Origin: Gammaproteobacteria bacterium
GTDB taxonomy: Bacteria; Pseudomonadota; Gammaproteobacteria; Granulosicoccales; Granulosicoccaceae
Direction of reading: 5' to 3'
Assembly (NCBI GenBank): GCA_002746645.1
Contig: PDPU01000039.1
Coordinates: 34,755-98,754, forward strand
DNA length: 64,000 bases
Of the stretch, positions 26,307 to 37,610 are shown piece after piece. How positions within the stretch are numbered: the stretch's first letter is position 1; every line of letters starts with the position of its first letter. A program made the translations under genes and the position numbers. The notes under the pieces are model-generated. The model was not told the DNA's origin. It saw nothing but the letters and a program-made list of their open reading frames with translations, and searched no databases.

Positions 26307-28703
26307 TCAGACGCGATCGAGATCGATCGGCTTCGAACTCACGCTTTCGCTGGCGCGCCGCGAGATGGCCGAGAGATCACACTGCTCGTCGTTCTCGGCA
26401 TCAATGGCATCGGCCGCGGCGATGGCCGCGAGGTTGACGATGCCGCGCACGGTGGTGGACTCGGTAGTGACATGCGCGGCGCATTTCAGTCCCATGAGGA
26501 TCGGCCCCACGGGCAAGGCATCGGCCATGACCTTGACCATGTTGTAGGTGATGTTGGCCGCATCGAGGTTGGGCATGATCATGAGGTTGGCCTCACCCTC
26601 GAAGGCCGCATGCGGAAAGATCCTCGAGCGGGTTTCCTCGGAGAGCGCCGCATCGGCGTGCATCTCGCCTTCGACCAGCAGATCCGGAGATTCCTCGACG
26701 ATGATCTCGCGCGCGCGCCGCATCTTCATGGCGGAAGGATTGTTGCGGCTGCCGAAGTTCGAGTGCGAAAGCAGCGCCACGCGTGGCTCGATGCCGAAAC
26801 GGCGTACCTGGCGCGCCGCCATCAAGGCCGTTTCGGCCACCTCTTCGGCCGTGGGATCGAGCGAGACATGCGTATCGGCAAGAAAGTAGTTGCCCTTCTC
26901 CGAGATCATGAGCATGAGCGCGGAAATGTCGCTGACGTCATCGCGCACGCCGATGATGTTGCAGAGGTAACGAATGTGGCGGGCGAAGGCGCCCTGAGTG
27001 CCGCAGACGAGGGCATCGGCATCGCCATGCAGCACCATGACGGCAGCGAAGGCAGTGTGCCGCGTGCGAATGACGTTGGCGGCGTATTCGGGCGAGACGC
27101 CCGAGCGTTCGTTGAGACGGTGGAAGGTGTCGATGTATTCGGCGTGCAGCGTATCGTCGGAAGGGTCGACGATATCGAAACCCTCACCGATGGTGAGCCT
27201 CAGACCGAGTTCGTTAATGGTCGACTCGATGACCTCGGGGCGCCCGAGCAGAATCGGGCGACAGATGCCGTCGTCGACGAGGATCTGCGTGGCGTTGAGC
27301 ACCCGTTTCGATTCGCCTTCGGCAAGCACCACGCGTTTGACGTCGGACTGGGCACGCTCGAACACGGGCTTCATCACGAGTCCCGTGCGGAACACGAAGC
27401 TGCGCAGCTGCCGCTTGTACTGCTCGAAATCCTGCATCGGCCGCGTTGCCACACCACTGTCCATGGCGGCCTTCGCCACGCGCATCGGCACTTCGATCAT
27501 CAGGCGCGGATCGAAGGGTTTCGGAATCAGGTACTCGCGCCCGAAGCGCAGCGACTCGCCACCGTAGGCCTTCGAGACTTCGTCACCGGCCTCGCGCATC
27601 GCCAGATCGGCAATGGCTTCCACGGCCGCTGCCTGCATCTCGCCGTTGATTTCGGTAGCGCCGACATCGAGCGCCCCCCGAAACAGGAAGGGAAAGCAGA
27701 GCACGTTGTTGACCTGATTCGGATAATCGGAGCGGCCGGTGGCGGTGATGGCATCGTCGCGCACCGAGTGCACGATGTCCGGGCTGATCTCGGGGTCGGG
27801 GTTGGCGAGCGCCAGCACGAAGGGATTCGCGCCCATGCGCTTCACCTGCTCGCCCGAGATGGTGCCCGGGCCGGAGAGCCCGAGGAACACGTCGGCACCC
27901 TCGATCACGTCATCCAGCGTGGTCGCGTCGGTGTCGACGGCGAAGGCTTCCTTGTAGGGATCCATGCCTTCCCTGCGTCCCTTGCGAATCACCCCGCGGC
28001 TGTCGAGCACGCGAATGTTCTCTTTCCTGAGCCCCATGAACACCAGCAGGTTCAGACAGGCAAGCGCCGCCGCACCCGCGCCACTCGCGACGAGACGCAC
28101 CTCCTCGATGCGCTTGTTGGCGACGCGCAGCCCGTTCCTGATGGCCGCCGCCACCACGATGGCGGTGCCGTGCTGGTCATCGTGGAACACGGGAATGTTC
28201 ATGCGCTCCCGCAGGCGCTTCTCGATCTCGAAGCACTGCGGCGCCTTGATGTCTTCGAGGTTGATGCCGCCGAAGGTAGGTTCGAGACAGGCCACGGCAT
28301 CACAGAACCGGTCGATGTCGGTGCAGTCGAGTTCGAGGTCGAAGACGTCGACATCGGCGAATTTCTTGAACAGCACGGCCTTGCCTTCCATGACCGGCTT
28401 CGAGGCCAGCGCGCCGATGTTGCCGAGCCCGAGCACGGCGGTGCCGTTGGAAACGACGGCCACGAGATTGCTGCGCGCAGTGACGTTCGCGGCCTCGAGA
28501 GGATCAGCCTCGATGGCGCGGCAGGCGGCCGCCACACCCGGCGAGTAGGCGAGCGCCAGGTCGCGCTGGTTCACCATGCGCTTGGTGGCGGTAATGGAGA
28601 GCTTTCCCGGCTTCGGGTAACGGTGGTAGATCAGCGCCGCTTCGTCGAGTGACAGTTCGGCGTCACTCTTGCCCCTGTCCTCTGCACTGGTGTCGTTGCT
28701 CAT
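26307..28703 (-). CDS. maeB: NADP-dependent malic enzyme with phosphotransacetylase-like C-terminal domain
   Basis: Oxidatively decarboxylates malate to pyruvate with NADP reduction. The 798-aa length is typical of MaeB. The N-terminal malic domain (about 20-430) has [52 protein letters not shown] and [21 protein letters not shown]. The C-terminal PTA-like domain (about 450-780) has [18 protein letters not shown] and [12 protein letters not shown], commonly regulatory (acetyl-CoA sensing) in this family. Start ATG 28703. Confidence 0.96.
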   Translation of the reverse strand: MSNDTSAEDRGKSDAELSLDEAALIYHRYPKPGKLSITATKRMVNQRDLALAYSPGVAAACRAIEADPLEAANVTARSNLVAVVSNGTAVLGLGNIGALASKPVMEGKAVLFKKFADVDVFDLELDCTDIDRFCDAVACLEPTFGGINLEDIKAPQCFEIEKRLRERMNIPVFHDDQHGTAIVVAAAIRNGLRVANKRIEEVRLVASGAGAAALACLNLLVFMGLRKENIRVLDSRGVIRKGRREGMDPYKEAFAVDTDATTLDDVIEGADVFLGLSGPGTISGEQVKRMGANPFVLALANPDPEISPDIVHSVRDDAITATGRSDYPNQVNNVLCFPFLFRGALDVGATEINGEMQAAAVEAIADLAMREAGDEVSKAYGGESLRFGREYLIPKPFDPRLMIEVPMRVAKAAMDSGVATRPMQDFEQYKRQLRSFVFRTGLVMKPVFERAQSDVKRVVLAEGESKRVLNATQILVDDGICRPILLGRPEVIESTINELGLRLTIGEGFDIVDPSDDTLHAEYIDTFHRLNERSGVSPEYAANVIRTRHTAFAAVMVLHGDADALVCGTQGAFARHIRYLCNIIGVRDDVSDISALMLMISEKGNYFLADTHVSLDPTAEEVAETALMAARQVRRFGIEPRVALLSHSNFGSRNNPSAMKMRRAREIIVEESPDLLVEGEMHADAALSEETRSRIFPHAAFEGEANLMIMPNLDAANITYNMVKVMADALPVGPILMGLKCAAHVTTESTTVRGIVNLAAIAAADAIDAENDEQCDLSAISRRASESVSSKPIDLDRV

Positions 28704-28774
28704 GTGGCGGCTGTCTCCTGCTCGCTGACGTGACGCGGCCGACCTCGACAACCGGGGCCGGCCACGGAAAGAAC

Positions 28775-30775
<2,001 letters not shown>

Positions 30776-30924
30776 TCATGTTCTCCCGGCGCTCTTCAGA
30801 AAGAGGCCGGGCGACGAAGCACCCCGGTGCGCTGTGGTTTGATCATGGAGCGAGATTACTGCTCGTGGGCGCTGCGGTCAAGGGCTACCTGATGGCGCAT
30901 CCTCTCCGATTCGGTCGCTGCCCC

Positions 30925-31146
30925 TCACTCAAGCAGCGGCCGCACGAGCTTTTCGAGGCCGTTGACCTTGATTTCGTGGATCAGCGCGAGGCGTTCGCCG
31001 AGTCTGCCCGCGGGAAATCCCTCGCGCCGGAACCAGACCACGTAGGGTTCCGGCAGGTCGATCAGGCGCGTGCCCTTGAAGCGTCCGAAGGGCATCTCCA
31101 TGGATGCCGCCGCGATGAGCTCCTGCGATCGCGAATCCCGAGTCAT
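30925..31146 (-). CDS. DUF3820 (putative quorum-sensing-regulated virulence factor family) protein
   Basis: A 73-aa protein matching DUF3820: the core MPFGRFKGTRLIDLPEPYVV, WFRREGFPAGRLGERL and EIKVNGLEKLVRPL covers almost its full length. Function unknown; the virulence label comes from one family member. Its ATG (31144-31146) overlaps the upstream EamA stop codon by one base (TGATG), implying translational coupling. Confidence 0.88.
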   Translation of the reverse strand: MTRDSRSQELIAAASMEMPFGRFKGTRLIDLPEPYVVWFRREGFPAGRLGERLALIHEIKVNGLEKLVRPLLE

Positions 31147-32174
31147 CACGGCGCATCGCCTCTCGCCTTCAGCGACTGCTCCTTCGGCAGGGGCACCTGC
31201 AGGAACGGCACATCGAATTGCGGCTCGTTGCGATCGGTTTCCGAGGACTTCGTGGCCGGCCCACTCACGAAGCGGAGGTTGCGCGTGCTCAGCACCGGTC
31301 GATTCAGGGAGTGCGCCAGTTCGCGCCAGATGAAGAGCAGACCGGAGAACACGATGATGGCCGAACCGATCAGCACCATGCGATCGACCGACTCGCCGAA
31401 GACGAAGGCACCGAAGATGAGCGCCCAGAGCATCTGGCTGTACTGCATGGGCGCGACGAACTGCGCCTCGGAGACGCGGTAGGCGCGCACCATGAGCAGC
31501 TGCCCGGCCACACTCAGGCAACCGATCAGCGCCAGCCGAACCACGGCTTCGCGCGGCATCGGCTCGTACACGAAATACGTCAGGACGCCGGCCACGAGTA
31601 TGTTCATGAGCATCGGGAAGATCACCAGCGTGCTGCCGTGTTCGCGCGAGCCGATCTTGCGTGTGACGATGGCCGTGGCGGCAACACAGACGGCACAGAT
31701 ACCCGCGGCAAGGTGATGCACCGTCAGCTCGCTGTTGCCCGGCCGCAGCACCACGAGCACGCCGACCATGCCGAGCGCGATGGCAATTCCGCGCACGAAG
31801 TGAACCCGTTCGCCGAGGATCGGAATGGCCAGCAGCGTGATCAGAATGGGTGCGGCAAAGAGCAGCGAATAGACTTCGGCCATCGGCAGGTTCTGGAAGG
31901 CATGAAAGCCGCACAGCATGCCGATGGCGCCGAAGAGGCTTCTGAGTCCGACGAGCACGGGCAGCCGCGGGCGCAGCGATCTCTCGCTCGGATCCACGGC
32001 CACGATCAGGGTGAAGGGCACGAAGCTGAACAGCATCACGAAGAAGGCGATCTGCACGCTCGGCACACCCTCGATGCTCTTGATCAGGGCGTCGTGCGTG
32101 GAGAACACGGCAAAGCCGAGCAGCGCGAGGCCGATGCCGGCAAGGACGGACGAAGATGCGTCAGATTGGTTCAT
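31146..32174 (-). CDS. EamA/DMT-family transporter
   Basis: Predicted inner-membrane drug/metabolite transporter of 342 aa with about ten membrane segments in two EamA halves. LLGFAVFSTHDALIK, LPMAEVYSLLFAAPILITLL and GERVHFVRGIAIALGMVGV mark the first half; APMQYSQMLWALIFGAFVFG and VLIGSAIIVFSG mark the second. The substrate is not predictable. A long charged tail (about 295-342) follows the last helix. Start ATG 32174. Coupled to the DUF3820 gene downstream. Confidence 0.9.
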   Translation of the reverse strand: MNQSDASSSVLAGIGLALLGFAVFSTHDALIKSIEGVPSVQIAFFVMLFSFVPFTLIVAVDPSERSLRPRLPVLVGLRSLFGAIGMLCGFHAFQNLPMAEVYSLLFAAPILITLLAIPILGERVHFVRGIAIALGMVGVLVVLRPGNSELTVHHLAAGICAVCVAATAIVTRKIGSREHGSTLVIFPMLMNILVAGVLTYFVYEPMPREAVVRLALIGCLSVAGQLLMVRAYRVSEAQFVAPMQYSQMLWALIFGAFVFGESVDRMVLIGSAIIVFSGLLFIWRELAHSLNRPVLSTRNLRFVSGPATKSSETDRNEPQFDVPFLQVPLPKEQSLKARGDAP

Positions 32175-32343
32175 GGCGGTGAGGAGGGAAAGCGCCGAGC
32201 ATCGGCACGGTGGCCTGTCGTGTCGCGTGACCGGTGCCACACGTCAGATACCGTTCACCCCGCTGGAAGGCGTGGAATTCGGGCGCGAGACGGTGCTGTT
32301 ATAGTGCGCACAATGTAGCATCATTGCCGCCGGGGAGTGACGC

Positions 32344-32598
32344 ATGCGTCTCCTGATACCGCTGTTTCTGTCGCTGTTCGGCGCCGGTATCGGTTTCGTC
32401 GTGCACACCGTCGTGTCCAGGCCCGGAAGAACACCCCTGCCCTGTCTCGTGGCGGGCGGCGTTGGCGCCTTTGCCGGACTCATGGCGCGCGATCTCCTGG
32501 ACATCGAATGGGGCGGGAACATCGGCGGCAGCCTCGCCGCACTGTCTCTCGGTGCGCTTGTGGCTGCACTGGCCGTCGGGCTTGTCGAGCGCGACTGA
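32344..32598 (+). CDS. Small two- to three-helix membrane protein, unknown function
   Basis: An 84-aa hydrophobic protein (MRLLIPLFLSLFGAGIGFVV, a Gly-rich centre GGVGAFAGLMARDL, a final helix LAALSLGALVAALAVGLV, ending ERD). The glycine-zipper-like pattern resembles GlsB/YeaQ-like proteins but no family is clear. It diverges from EamA. Confidence 0.65.
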   Translation: MRLLIPLFLSLFGAGIGFVVHTVVSRPGRTPLPCLVAGGVGAFAGLMARDLLDIEWGGNIGGSLAALSLGALVAALAVGLVERD

Positions 32599-32698
32599 GC
32601 ATCGTCACCCTGGCTGCATGCGCTCCTGAGCGTTGCATGAGCAACCGTAGCGATGAACTGACCGCATCCCCCGACCACATGCACGCCTGACCGTTCCC

Positions 32699-34285
32699 TC
32701 AAGAATCGCCGCCATCGGGAAGATCGCCGGTATCGAGAAAGGGCTGCACCGAGAGGGTCTTGCCGGCGTGGCGGCCGAACACGAACTCGACACCGCTGGC
32801 CGCTGCCCGTCGATAGTCGGCAGGCGTATCCACGCCCGTGACCAGACACTCGATCTTCACGTCGGCCGCCCAAGGACAGAGCGCATTGCCACCCGCTGCC
32901 GCTGTGTTGCCGTTCGCCGTCATCGCGGCAAGACGCGACAGCGGTATCTGCAGCATGTCGAAATACACCAGCCGCCGGAGGGCTGCCAGCGCCGGCGGCT
33001 CGCCCGGCTCGCGCAGGAGGCAGCGGAAGCCCGCGCGGCGGAGGTTGCGCATGGCCGGAATCACGAGGCTCAGGTGGTTCATGATGTCCGGATGGGAAAG
33101 GCTCAGGCAGAGATCCTGTGGCGCCACCTGTCGCTCACGCGCTTCGACGATCAGCCAGTTCACCGTCAGTGGCAGGAGCGATTCGGCGGCCAGCTCGACG
33201 ATCAGTTCACCACCGAGACGTGTGCCGCCGGTCGGCGGATAGAAGGCAAGCAGATCAAGCGCCATCTCCAGCCGCTGCCGATCATCGCATGGCGTCTGCT
33301 CACCGAGGTGCCGAAGACGCCAACTGCCGATGGCATTGCCGAGCCCCGGACTCACGCCAGGCTCGAGCCGCCAGTGCGAATCATGTGTGCTGCCTGCCAT
33401 GACAGTGCGGTTTCGCAGCGGCGCTCCGGAGACAGTGCCACCACGCAGCGGGATGACCTCGGCGCACGTGCCCTCCGTGCCGGACGCGCTTTTCGTTGTG
33501 CTTGCCGCTTCGTCCAGACGGCCGGGAAAGGCTACCACCGAATCGTGACCGCGCGCTGTGACCGTCGCCGACGCGGTGCACGCGGATGGAAGCGGTTTCA
33601 CGTCCGGCGAGTGCGCAGCGGGCAGATTCGCGTCATTTCGCTGCATACCCGATAGCCGCTCGACAGACCCATCGGCACCGGCACGTTCCGTTCCGGCGGG
33701 TGCCGCCCCGGCGTGTGCCGCCCCGGCACGTTCCGTTCCGGCACGTTCCGTTCCGGCGTGTGCTACCCCGGCGCGTGCCGTCCCGATGTGTTCGCTGCCG
33801 AATCGGTTTGCCCCGAGCAGGTTCTCCCCGGGCAGTCGCCCCGAACAGATCCAGCCGCCGCCGCGCAGTCTGAGCTGATGCTCGTCGAGCGACATGAGCC
33901 GATAGCGAAGCTGGACCCGCCAGGGCTTGTGATCGACGTGGAGTTCGAGATCGGAGAAGAGATCGAGGTAGTTGCCGGCAACACGCCGCGCATGAGCAAG
34001 ACGGCAACGGTGCAACAGGATGACTACCGTATCGCGCGAGATCCGCGCCAGATAATCACGACTTCTGAGCCTGACTTCGATCACCGCCACGAGATCCGCA
34101 AGCGCCTTCGCGGCCAGGACATCACCGTCGTGACGTGCAAGCGACTCGAGTTCGACGAACTTCAGGAACAGCAGACAGCCCTGCAGCGTCCCCCTCGGCA
34201 GATCACTGCCACGCGCCAGATGCCGGCGAAACGCGGCACGATCGGGCAGACTCTGCAGTGATGACGGTATTCTGCTCTGAAGCAT
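32699..34285 (-). CDS. Degenerate GGDEF-EAL protein with pentapeptide-repeat linker
   Basis: A cytoplasmic protein of 528 aa. The N-terminal GGDEF-like fold (about 10-135; LPDRAAFRRHL, GDVLAAKALADLVAVIEVRL) carries ISRDT in place of GGDEF. The C-terminal EAL-like fold (about 360-515; LAAESLLPLTVNWLIVEA, FRCLLREPGEPPALAALRRL, CLVTGVDTPADYRRA) has lost the EAL motif and reads VTGVDT where AEGVET is typical. Both catalytic activities are therefore predicted lost; it may bind c-di-GMP or act by protein contact. The linker includes seven 15-bp tandem units encoding GTERA/GAAHA-type pentapeptides. ATG 34285 chosen. Confidence 0.75.
   Translation of the reverse strand: MLQSRIPSSLQSLPDRAAFRRHLARGSDLPRGTLQGCLLFLKFVELESLARHDGDVLAAKALADLVAVIEVRLRSRDYLARISRDTVVILLHRCRLAHARRVAGNYLDLFSDLELHVDHKPWRVQLRYRLMSLDEHQLRLRGGGWICSGRLPGENLLGANRFGSEHIGTARAGVAHAGTERAGTERAGAAHAGAAPAGTERAGADGSVERLSGMQRNDANLPAAHSPDVKPLPSACTASATVTARGHDSVVAFPGRLDEAASTTKSASGTEGTCAEVIPLRGGTVSGAPLRNRTVMAGSTHDSHWRLEPGVSPGLGNAIGSWRLRHLGEQTPCDDRQRLEMALDLLAFYPPTGGTRLGGELIVELAAESLLPLTVNWLIVEARERQVAPQDLCLSLSHPDIMNHLSLVIPAMRNLRRAGFRCLLREPGEPPALAALRRLVYFDMLQIPLSRLAAMTANGNTAAAGGNALCPWAADVKIECLVTGVDTPADYRRAAASGVEFVFGRHAGKTLSVQPFLDTGDLPDGGDS
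33681..33785. repeat. In-frame 15-bp tandem repeat, 7 copies, inside the GGDEF-EAL gene
   Basis: Seven 15-bp units starting at 33681 with forms such as CGGCACGTTCCGTTC and CGGCGTGTGCCGCCC; a degenerate eighth unit follows. On the coding strand they encode pentapeptides of the G-(T/A/V)-(E/A)-(R/H/P)-A type. Identical copies (first, fourth, fifth) suggest recent expansion. Confidence 0.85.
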
Positions 34286-34465
34286 GGTTCGATGTGAAGG
34301 GGCTGACGGCGCACTCCGTGTAGCGACTGTCAACCGAGGCACTTGATCGAACAGTACGCAAATCGGTGCCGATGTGCGTTTGACGGAACAGGAACGCTGT
34401 CCAGTTGTCGGACAGGCTGCCGCTCAAGGCAAAAACGACGGCATGGAGCAATGCGAGGAATCCTC

Positions 34466-36046
34466 ATGAACAAGGCAGGCGACACCAGTGAACGGCGTGC
34501 GACGAGCGGCAACGGCCTGTCCGCGTTCACGGCACTGACACTCCTTGGCAGCTGCCTGCTCCTTGGCGCCTGTGTCGGTGACATCACGGATTTCGATTCC
34601 TCGGACAGCGACTCGGATGAGCTTGACCTGTTCTGCCCGGAAGTGATCACGAACAACGGGCCGGTCAGCGCCCATGCGCCGCCCGCACCGTTCCCTGACA
34701 TCGCCTCAGCCGCCCAGACCGACAATTCGGGCAGGGACGCGTCTTCCGATTCCGGCAACACATCCACCATCAGCCCACGTGCCGACAACTGCTCGATCGA
34801 GGCCCGCAAGGTCTGGGTCTACGATGCCATGCGCGACTACTATCTCTTCGCCGATCAGGTACCCGACAGCATCGATCTCGCACAATATGCCGACGAACAG
34901 GAACTGATCGAAGCACTGCGTGTGGAGCCCTACGACCGCTTCAGCTACATCACCGACGCCAGCACCTACGAGGCGCAATTCGAGAAGGGTGAAATCTGGG
35001 GTTACGGCTGGCAGACCTCCGCACAAGGCGAAGACATCCTCTTTGCGTACATCGATCCGGGTTCACCGGCCGATACTGCCGGTCTCGAACGCGGCGACAA
35101 ACTCGCGTCGCTGAATGGTTACACCGTCGCCGAATACCGCGAGTTGCCTGTCGAAACGCGCAAGGCCATCTTCGGTGAAAACGGCACCCCCACCACCGTC
35201 ACCATCGGATACATTCGCGGCGGTGCCGCAACGGTCGAAGTCGACGTGACCAGTGGCAGCTACCTGCTCGAAACCGTTACCGACACGCGTGTGATCGAGC
35301 GCGGCAACCACAAGATCGGCTACTTCAACTACCTGCAGTTCAACAACCCTTCGCGCACCGCGCTGGCCGACGCCATCGAGGAACTCGAAACCGCAGGCGT
35401 CAACGAACTCGTCGTCGATCTCCGTTTCAACCCGGGTGGACGCGCCACCGTTGCCTCCGAATTCGGCGCACGCATCGGTGCCTGCAAGGTCATGGGTCAG
35501 GAGTTCGGCACCATCGCCTTCAACGAGCGTTACGACGATCAGGACCTGACCTGGGATTTCCCCGGCCATGCGATCAAGCTCGAACTCGATCGCGTCTACT
35601 TTCTCGTCAGCGATGACAGCTGCTCGGCATCCGAGATGCTGATTGAGTCGTTGAAGCCCTACATGGACGTCGTGGTCGTTGGCGATACCACCTGCGGCAA
35701 ACCCTACGGCACGATGGCACGCGAACGTTGCGGCAAGGCTCTCAACCTCGTCGAGACCGTCTGGTCGAATGCCAGCGGAGAGGGCGACTACTACGAAGGG
35801 CTGGCACCAGACTGCCCCGCGCTTGACGACACGAGCATCGCGCTCGGTGCCGACGACGAGGTACTGCTGAGCAACGCGCTTGCCCACATCGAGTCCGGCA
35901 GCTGCAGCACACCGAACGCTGCGGGCGAAAGCCGTCTCGCGGCACGAATGGGAAGCGCCGCAACCTCGAACGAGGACTGGACCGACCCCGCACTCGTGGA
36001 ACTCGCCTCACAGCTCAACGACGGCGCACGCGGACTGCGTTTCTGA
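34466..36046 (+). CDS. S41 (C-terminal processing) peptidase lipoprotein
   Basis: Predicted lipid-anchored, periplasm-facing serine protease, 526 aa. The lipobox LLLGAC ends at Cys36, followed by an acidic linker. A PDZ-like domain (about 165-260; DIDPGSPADTAGLERGDKL-type stretch) precedes the S41 catalytic region with VVDLRFNPGGRATVASEF and the Ser-bearing DSCSASEM (near residue 385). ATG 34466 has a GAGGA six bases upstream, beating ATG 34451. It diverges from the degenerate GGDEF-EAL gene. Confidence 0.88.
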   Translation: MNKAGDTSERRATSGNGLSAFTALTLLGSCLLLGACVGDITDFDSSDSDSDELDLFCPEVITNNGPVSAHAPPAPFPDIASAAQTDNSGRDASSDSGNTSTISPRADNCSIEARKVWVYDAMRDYYLFADQVPDSIDLAQYADEQELIEALRVEPYDRFSYITDASTYEAQFEKGEIWGYGWQTSAQGEDILFAYIDPGSPADTAGLERGDKLASLNGYTVAEYRELPVETRKAIFGENGTPTTVTIGYIRGGAATVEVDVTSGSYLLETVTDTRVIERGNHKIGYFNYLQFNNPSRTALADAIEELETAGVNELVVDLRFNPGGRATVASEFGARIGACKVMGQEFGTIAFNERYDDQDLTWDFPGHAIKLELDRVYFLVSDDSCSASEMLIESLKPYMDVVVVGDTTCGKPYGTMARERCGKALNLVETVWSNASGEGDYYEGLAPDCPALDDTSIALGADDEVLLSNALAHIESGSCSTPNAAGESRLAARMGSAATSNEDWTDPALVELASQLNDGARGLRF

Positions 36047-36053
36047 CCGAGCG

Positions 36054-37442
36054 TCAGATCGCCACGGTCTTGCCGGGGTTCATGATGTCGTGAGGATCCA
36101 GCGCACGCTTGATCACGCGCATGGTGTCCACTGCGGCATCGCCGTGCTCGCGTCGGAGGTACTTCAACTTGCCGAGTCCGACGCCATGCTCACCGGTGCA
36201 GGTGCCGCCGAGTTCGAGTGTCTTCTCGACCAGCATGGCGTTGCAGCGTTGTGCTTCGGCAAGTTCATCGGCATTTTCGGGGTCGATGCAGAAGATCATG
36301 TGAAAGTTGCCGTCGCCGACGTGTCCGATCACGGCAGGCTCGAAACGACTGTCCTGCATGGCTTCGCGCACGTAGCTGACGATCTCGCCCAGTTTCGAGA
36401 TCGGCACGCAGGCATCGGTGGTCATCGCGAGCTTGCCGGGATAGCGCGCGGTGATGGCGAAGTAGGCATCGTGGCGCGCACGCCAGAGGCGCTGACGGTC
36501 TTCCTCGAACTTCGCGCTCAGCATCTCACCGGCACCATGTTCGGCGGCAATGTCGCCAAAGAGCGCCACCTGCTCTTCCACCGACTGTTCGGTGCCGTGA
36601 AACTCGAGAAACAGGGTGTCACGCACCGGGTAGTCCAGCTTGCTGTAGTCGTTGATGGCGGCCATGTACTGATGATCGACGAGTTCGATGCGCGCCATCG
36701 GCAAGCCCATCTGGATGGTTTCGATGACGGTACGCACGGCTTCATCCACTGAAGGAAAATCCACCACTGCACTTCTGATTGCCTCGGGCAGTCCGTGCAG
36801 GCGCAGACCGACTTCGGTGATGACACCGAGGGTACCTTCGGAACCGACAAGCAGATGCGTGAGGTCATAACCCGCCGATGACTTCTTCGCGCGCGAACCG
36901 GTATTGACGATGTTGCCATGCGCATCGACATAGGTCAGCGACATCACGTTCTCGCGCATGGTGCCGTAACGCACGGCATTGGTTCCCGAAGCCCGCGTGG
37001 CGGTCATGCCACCGATGCTCGCCCCGGCCCCCGGATCCACCGGAAAGAAGAGACCGGTGTCGTGCAGGTAGTCGTTGAGTTCGCGGTGAGAAATGCCCGC
37101 CTGCACGCGGCAGTCGAAATCATCGGCATTCACGGCGAGCACCGCCCTCATCGATGAAAGGTCGATACTGATGCCACCCTCGATGGCCTGCAGGTGCCCT
37201 TCGAGCGACGTGCCTGCACCAAAGGGAATCACGGGCACCCGGTGGCGCGCGCAGAGCGATACCACCTCGGCCACCTCTTCGGTGGACTCGACCATCACCA
37301 CGGCATCGGGCAGCGCCGGCGCGTGCCAGCTTTCGCCGTGTCCATGCTGCTCACGCTGACTCTGACCGGTGGACAGACGATCACCGAAACGTACCCTCAG
37401 CGCATCGACGACCGCCGCTCGCGCTGTGCTTTTCTGGCTCAT
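36054..37442 (-). CDS. FAD-linked oxidase, D-lactate dehydrogenase (cytochrome)-like
   Basis: Predicted flavoprotein oxidising D-lactate or a related 2-hydroxyacid, 462 aa. The FAD-binding PCMH domain (about 45-225) has VPVIPFGAGTSLEGHLQAIEG, FFPVDPGAGASIGGMTAT and LLVGSEGTLGVITEV. The C-terminal FAD-oxidase domain has GHVGDGNFHMIFCIDP and the GTCTGEHGVGLGK signature. GlcD, DLD and D-2-hydroxyglutarate dehydrogenases share these, so the substrate is uncertain. ATG 37442 chosen. Divergent from the aminotransferase gene (168-bp gap). Confidence 0.9.
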   Translation of the reverse strand: MSQKSTARAAVVDALRVRFGDRLSTGQSQREQHGHGESWHAPALPDAVVMVESTEEVAEVVSLCARHRVPVIPFGAGTSLEGHLQAIEGGISIDLSSMRAVLAVNADDFDCRVQAGISHRELNDYLHDTGLFFPVDPGAGASIGGMTATRASGTNAVRYGTMRENVMSLTYVDAHGNIVNTGSRAKKSSAGYDLTHLLVGSEGTLGVITEVGLRLHGLPEAIRSAVVDFPSVDEAVRTVIETIQMGLPMARIELVDHQYMAAINDYSKLDYPVRDTLFLEFHGTEQSVEEQVALFGDIAAEHGAGEMLSAKFEEDRQRLWRARHDAYFAITARYPGKLAMTTDACVPISKLGEIVSYVREAMQDSRFEPAVIGHVGDGNFHMIFCIDPENADELAEAQRCNAMLVEKTLELGGTCTGEHGVGLGKLKYLRREHGDAAVDTMRVIKRALDPHDIMNPGKTVAI

Positions 37443-37610
37443 GACTTTGCTCCTCGCTTCTGGCATGCTTGAAACATCAATCCCATGGGGAAACCGGCGT
37501 GCTACCGAAGACGTGCTGATGACCGAAAGACCTCTGACAAGGTCAATGCTAGCAACACCGCTCCGGCAACACTGCCTTCCTCACAATGCGTAACCGAGCG
37601 AGTCTCTGCC

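Noticed and set aside
26472..28652. Long open frame opposite maeB
   Set aside because: It is a mirror of maeB codon usage, with His/Gly/Val-rich composition and no family features.
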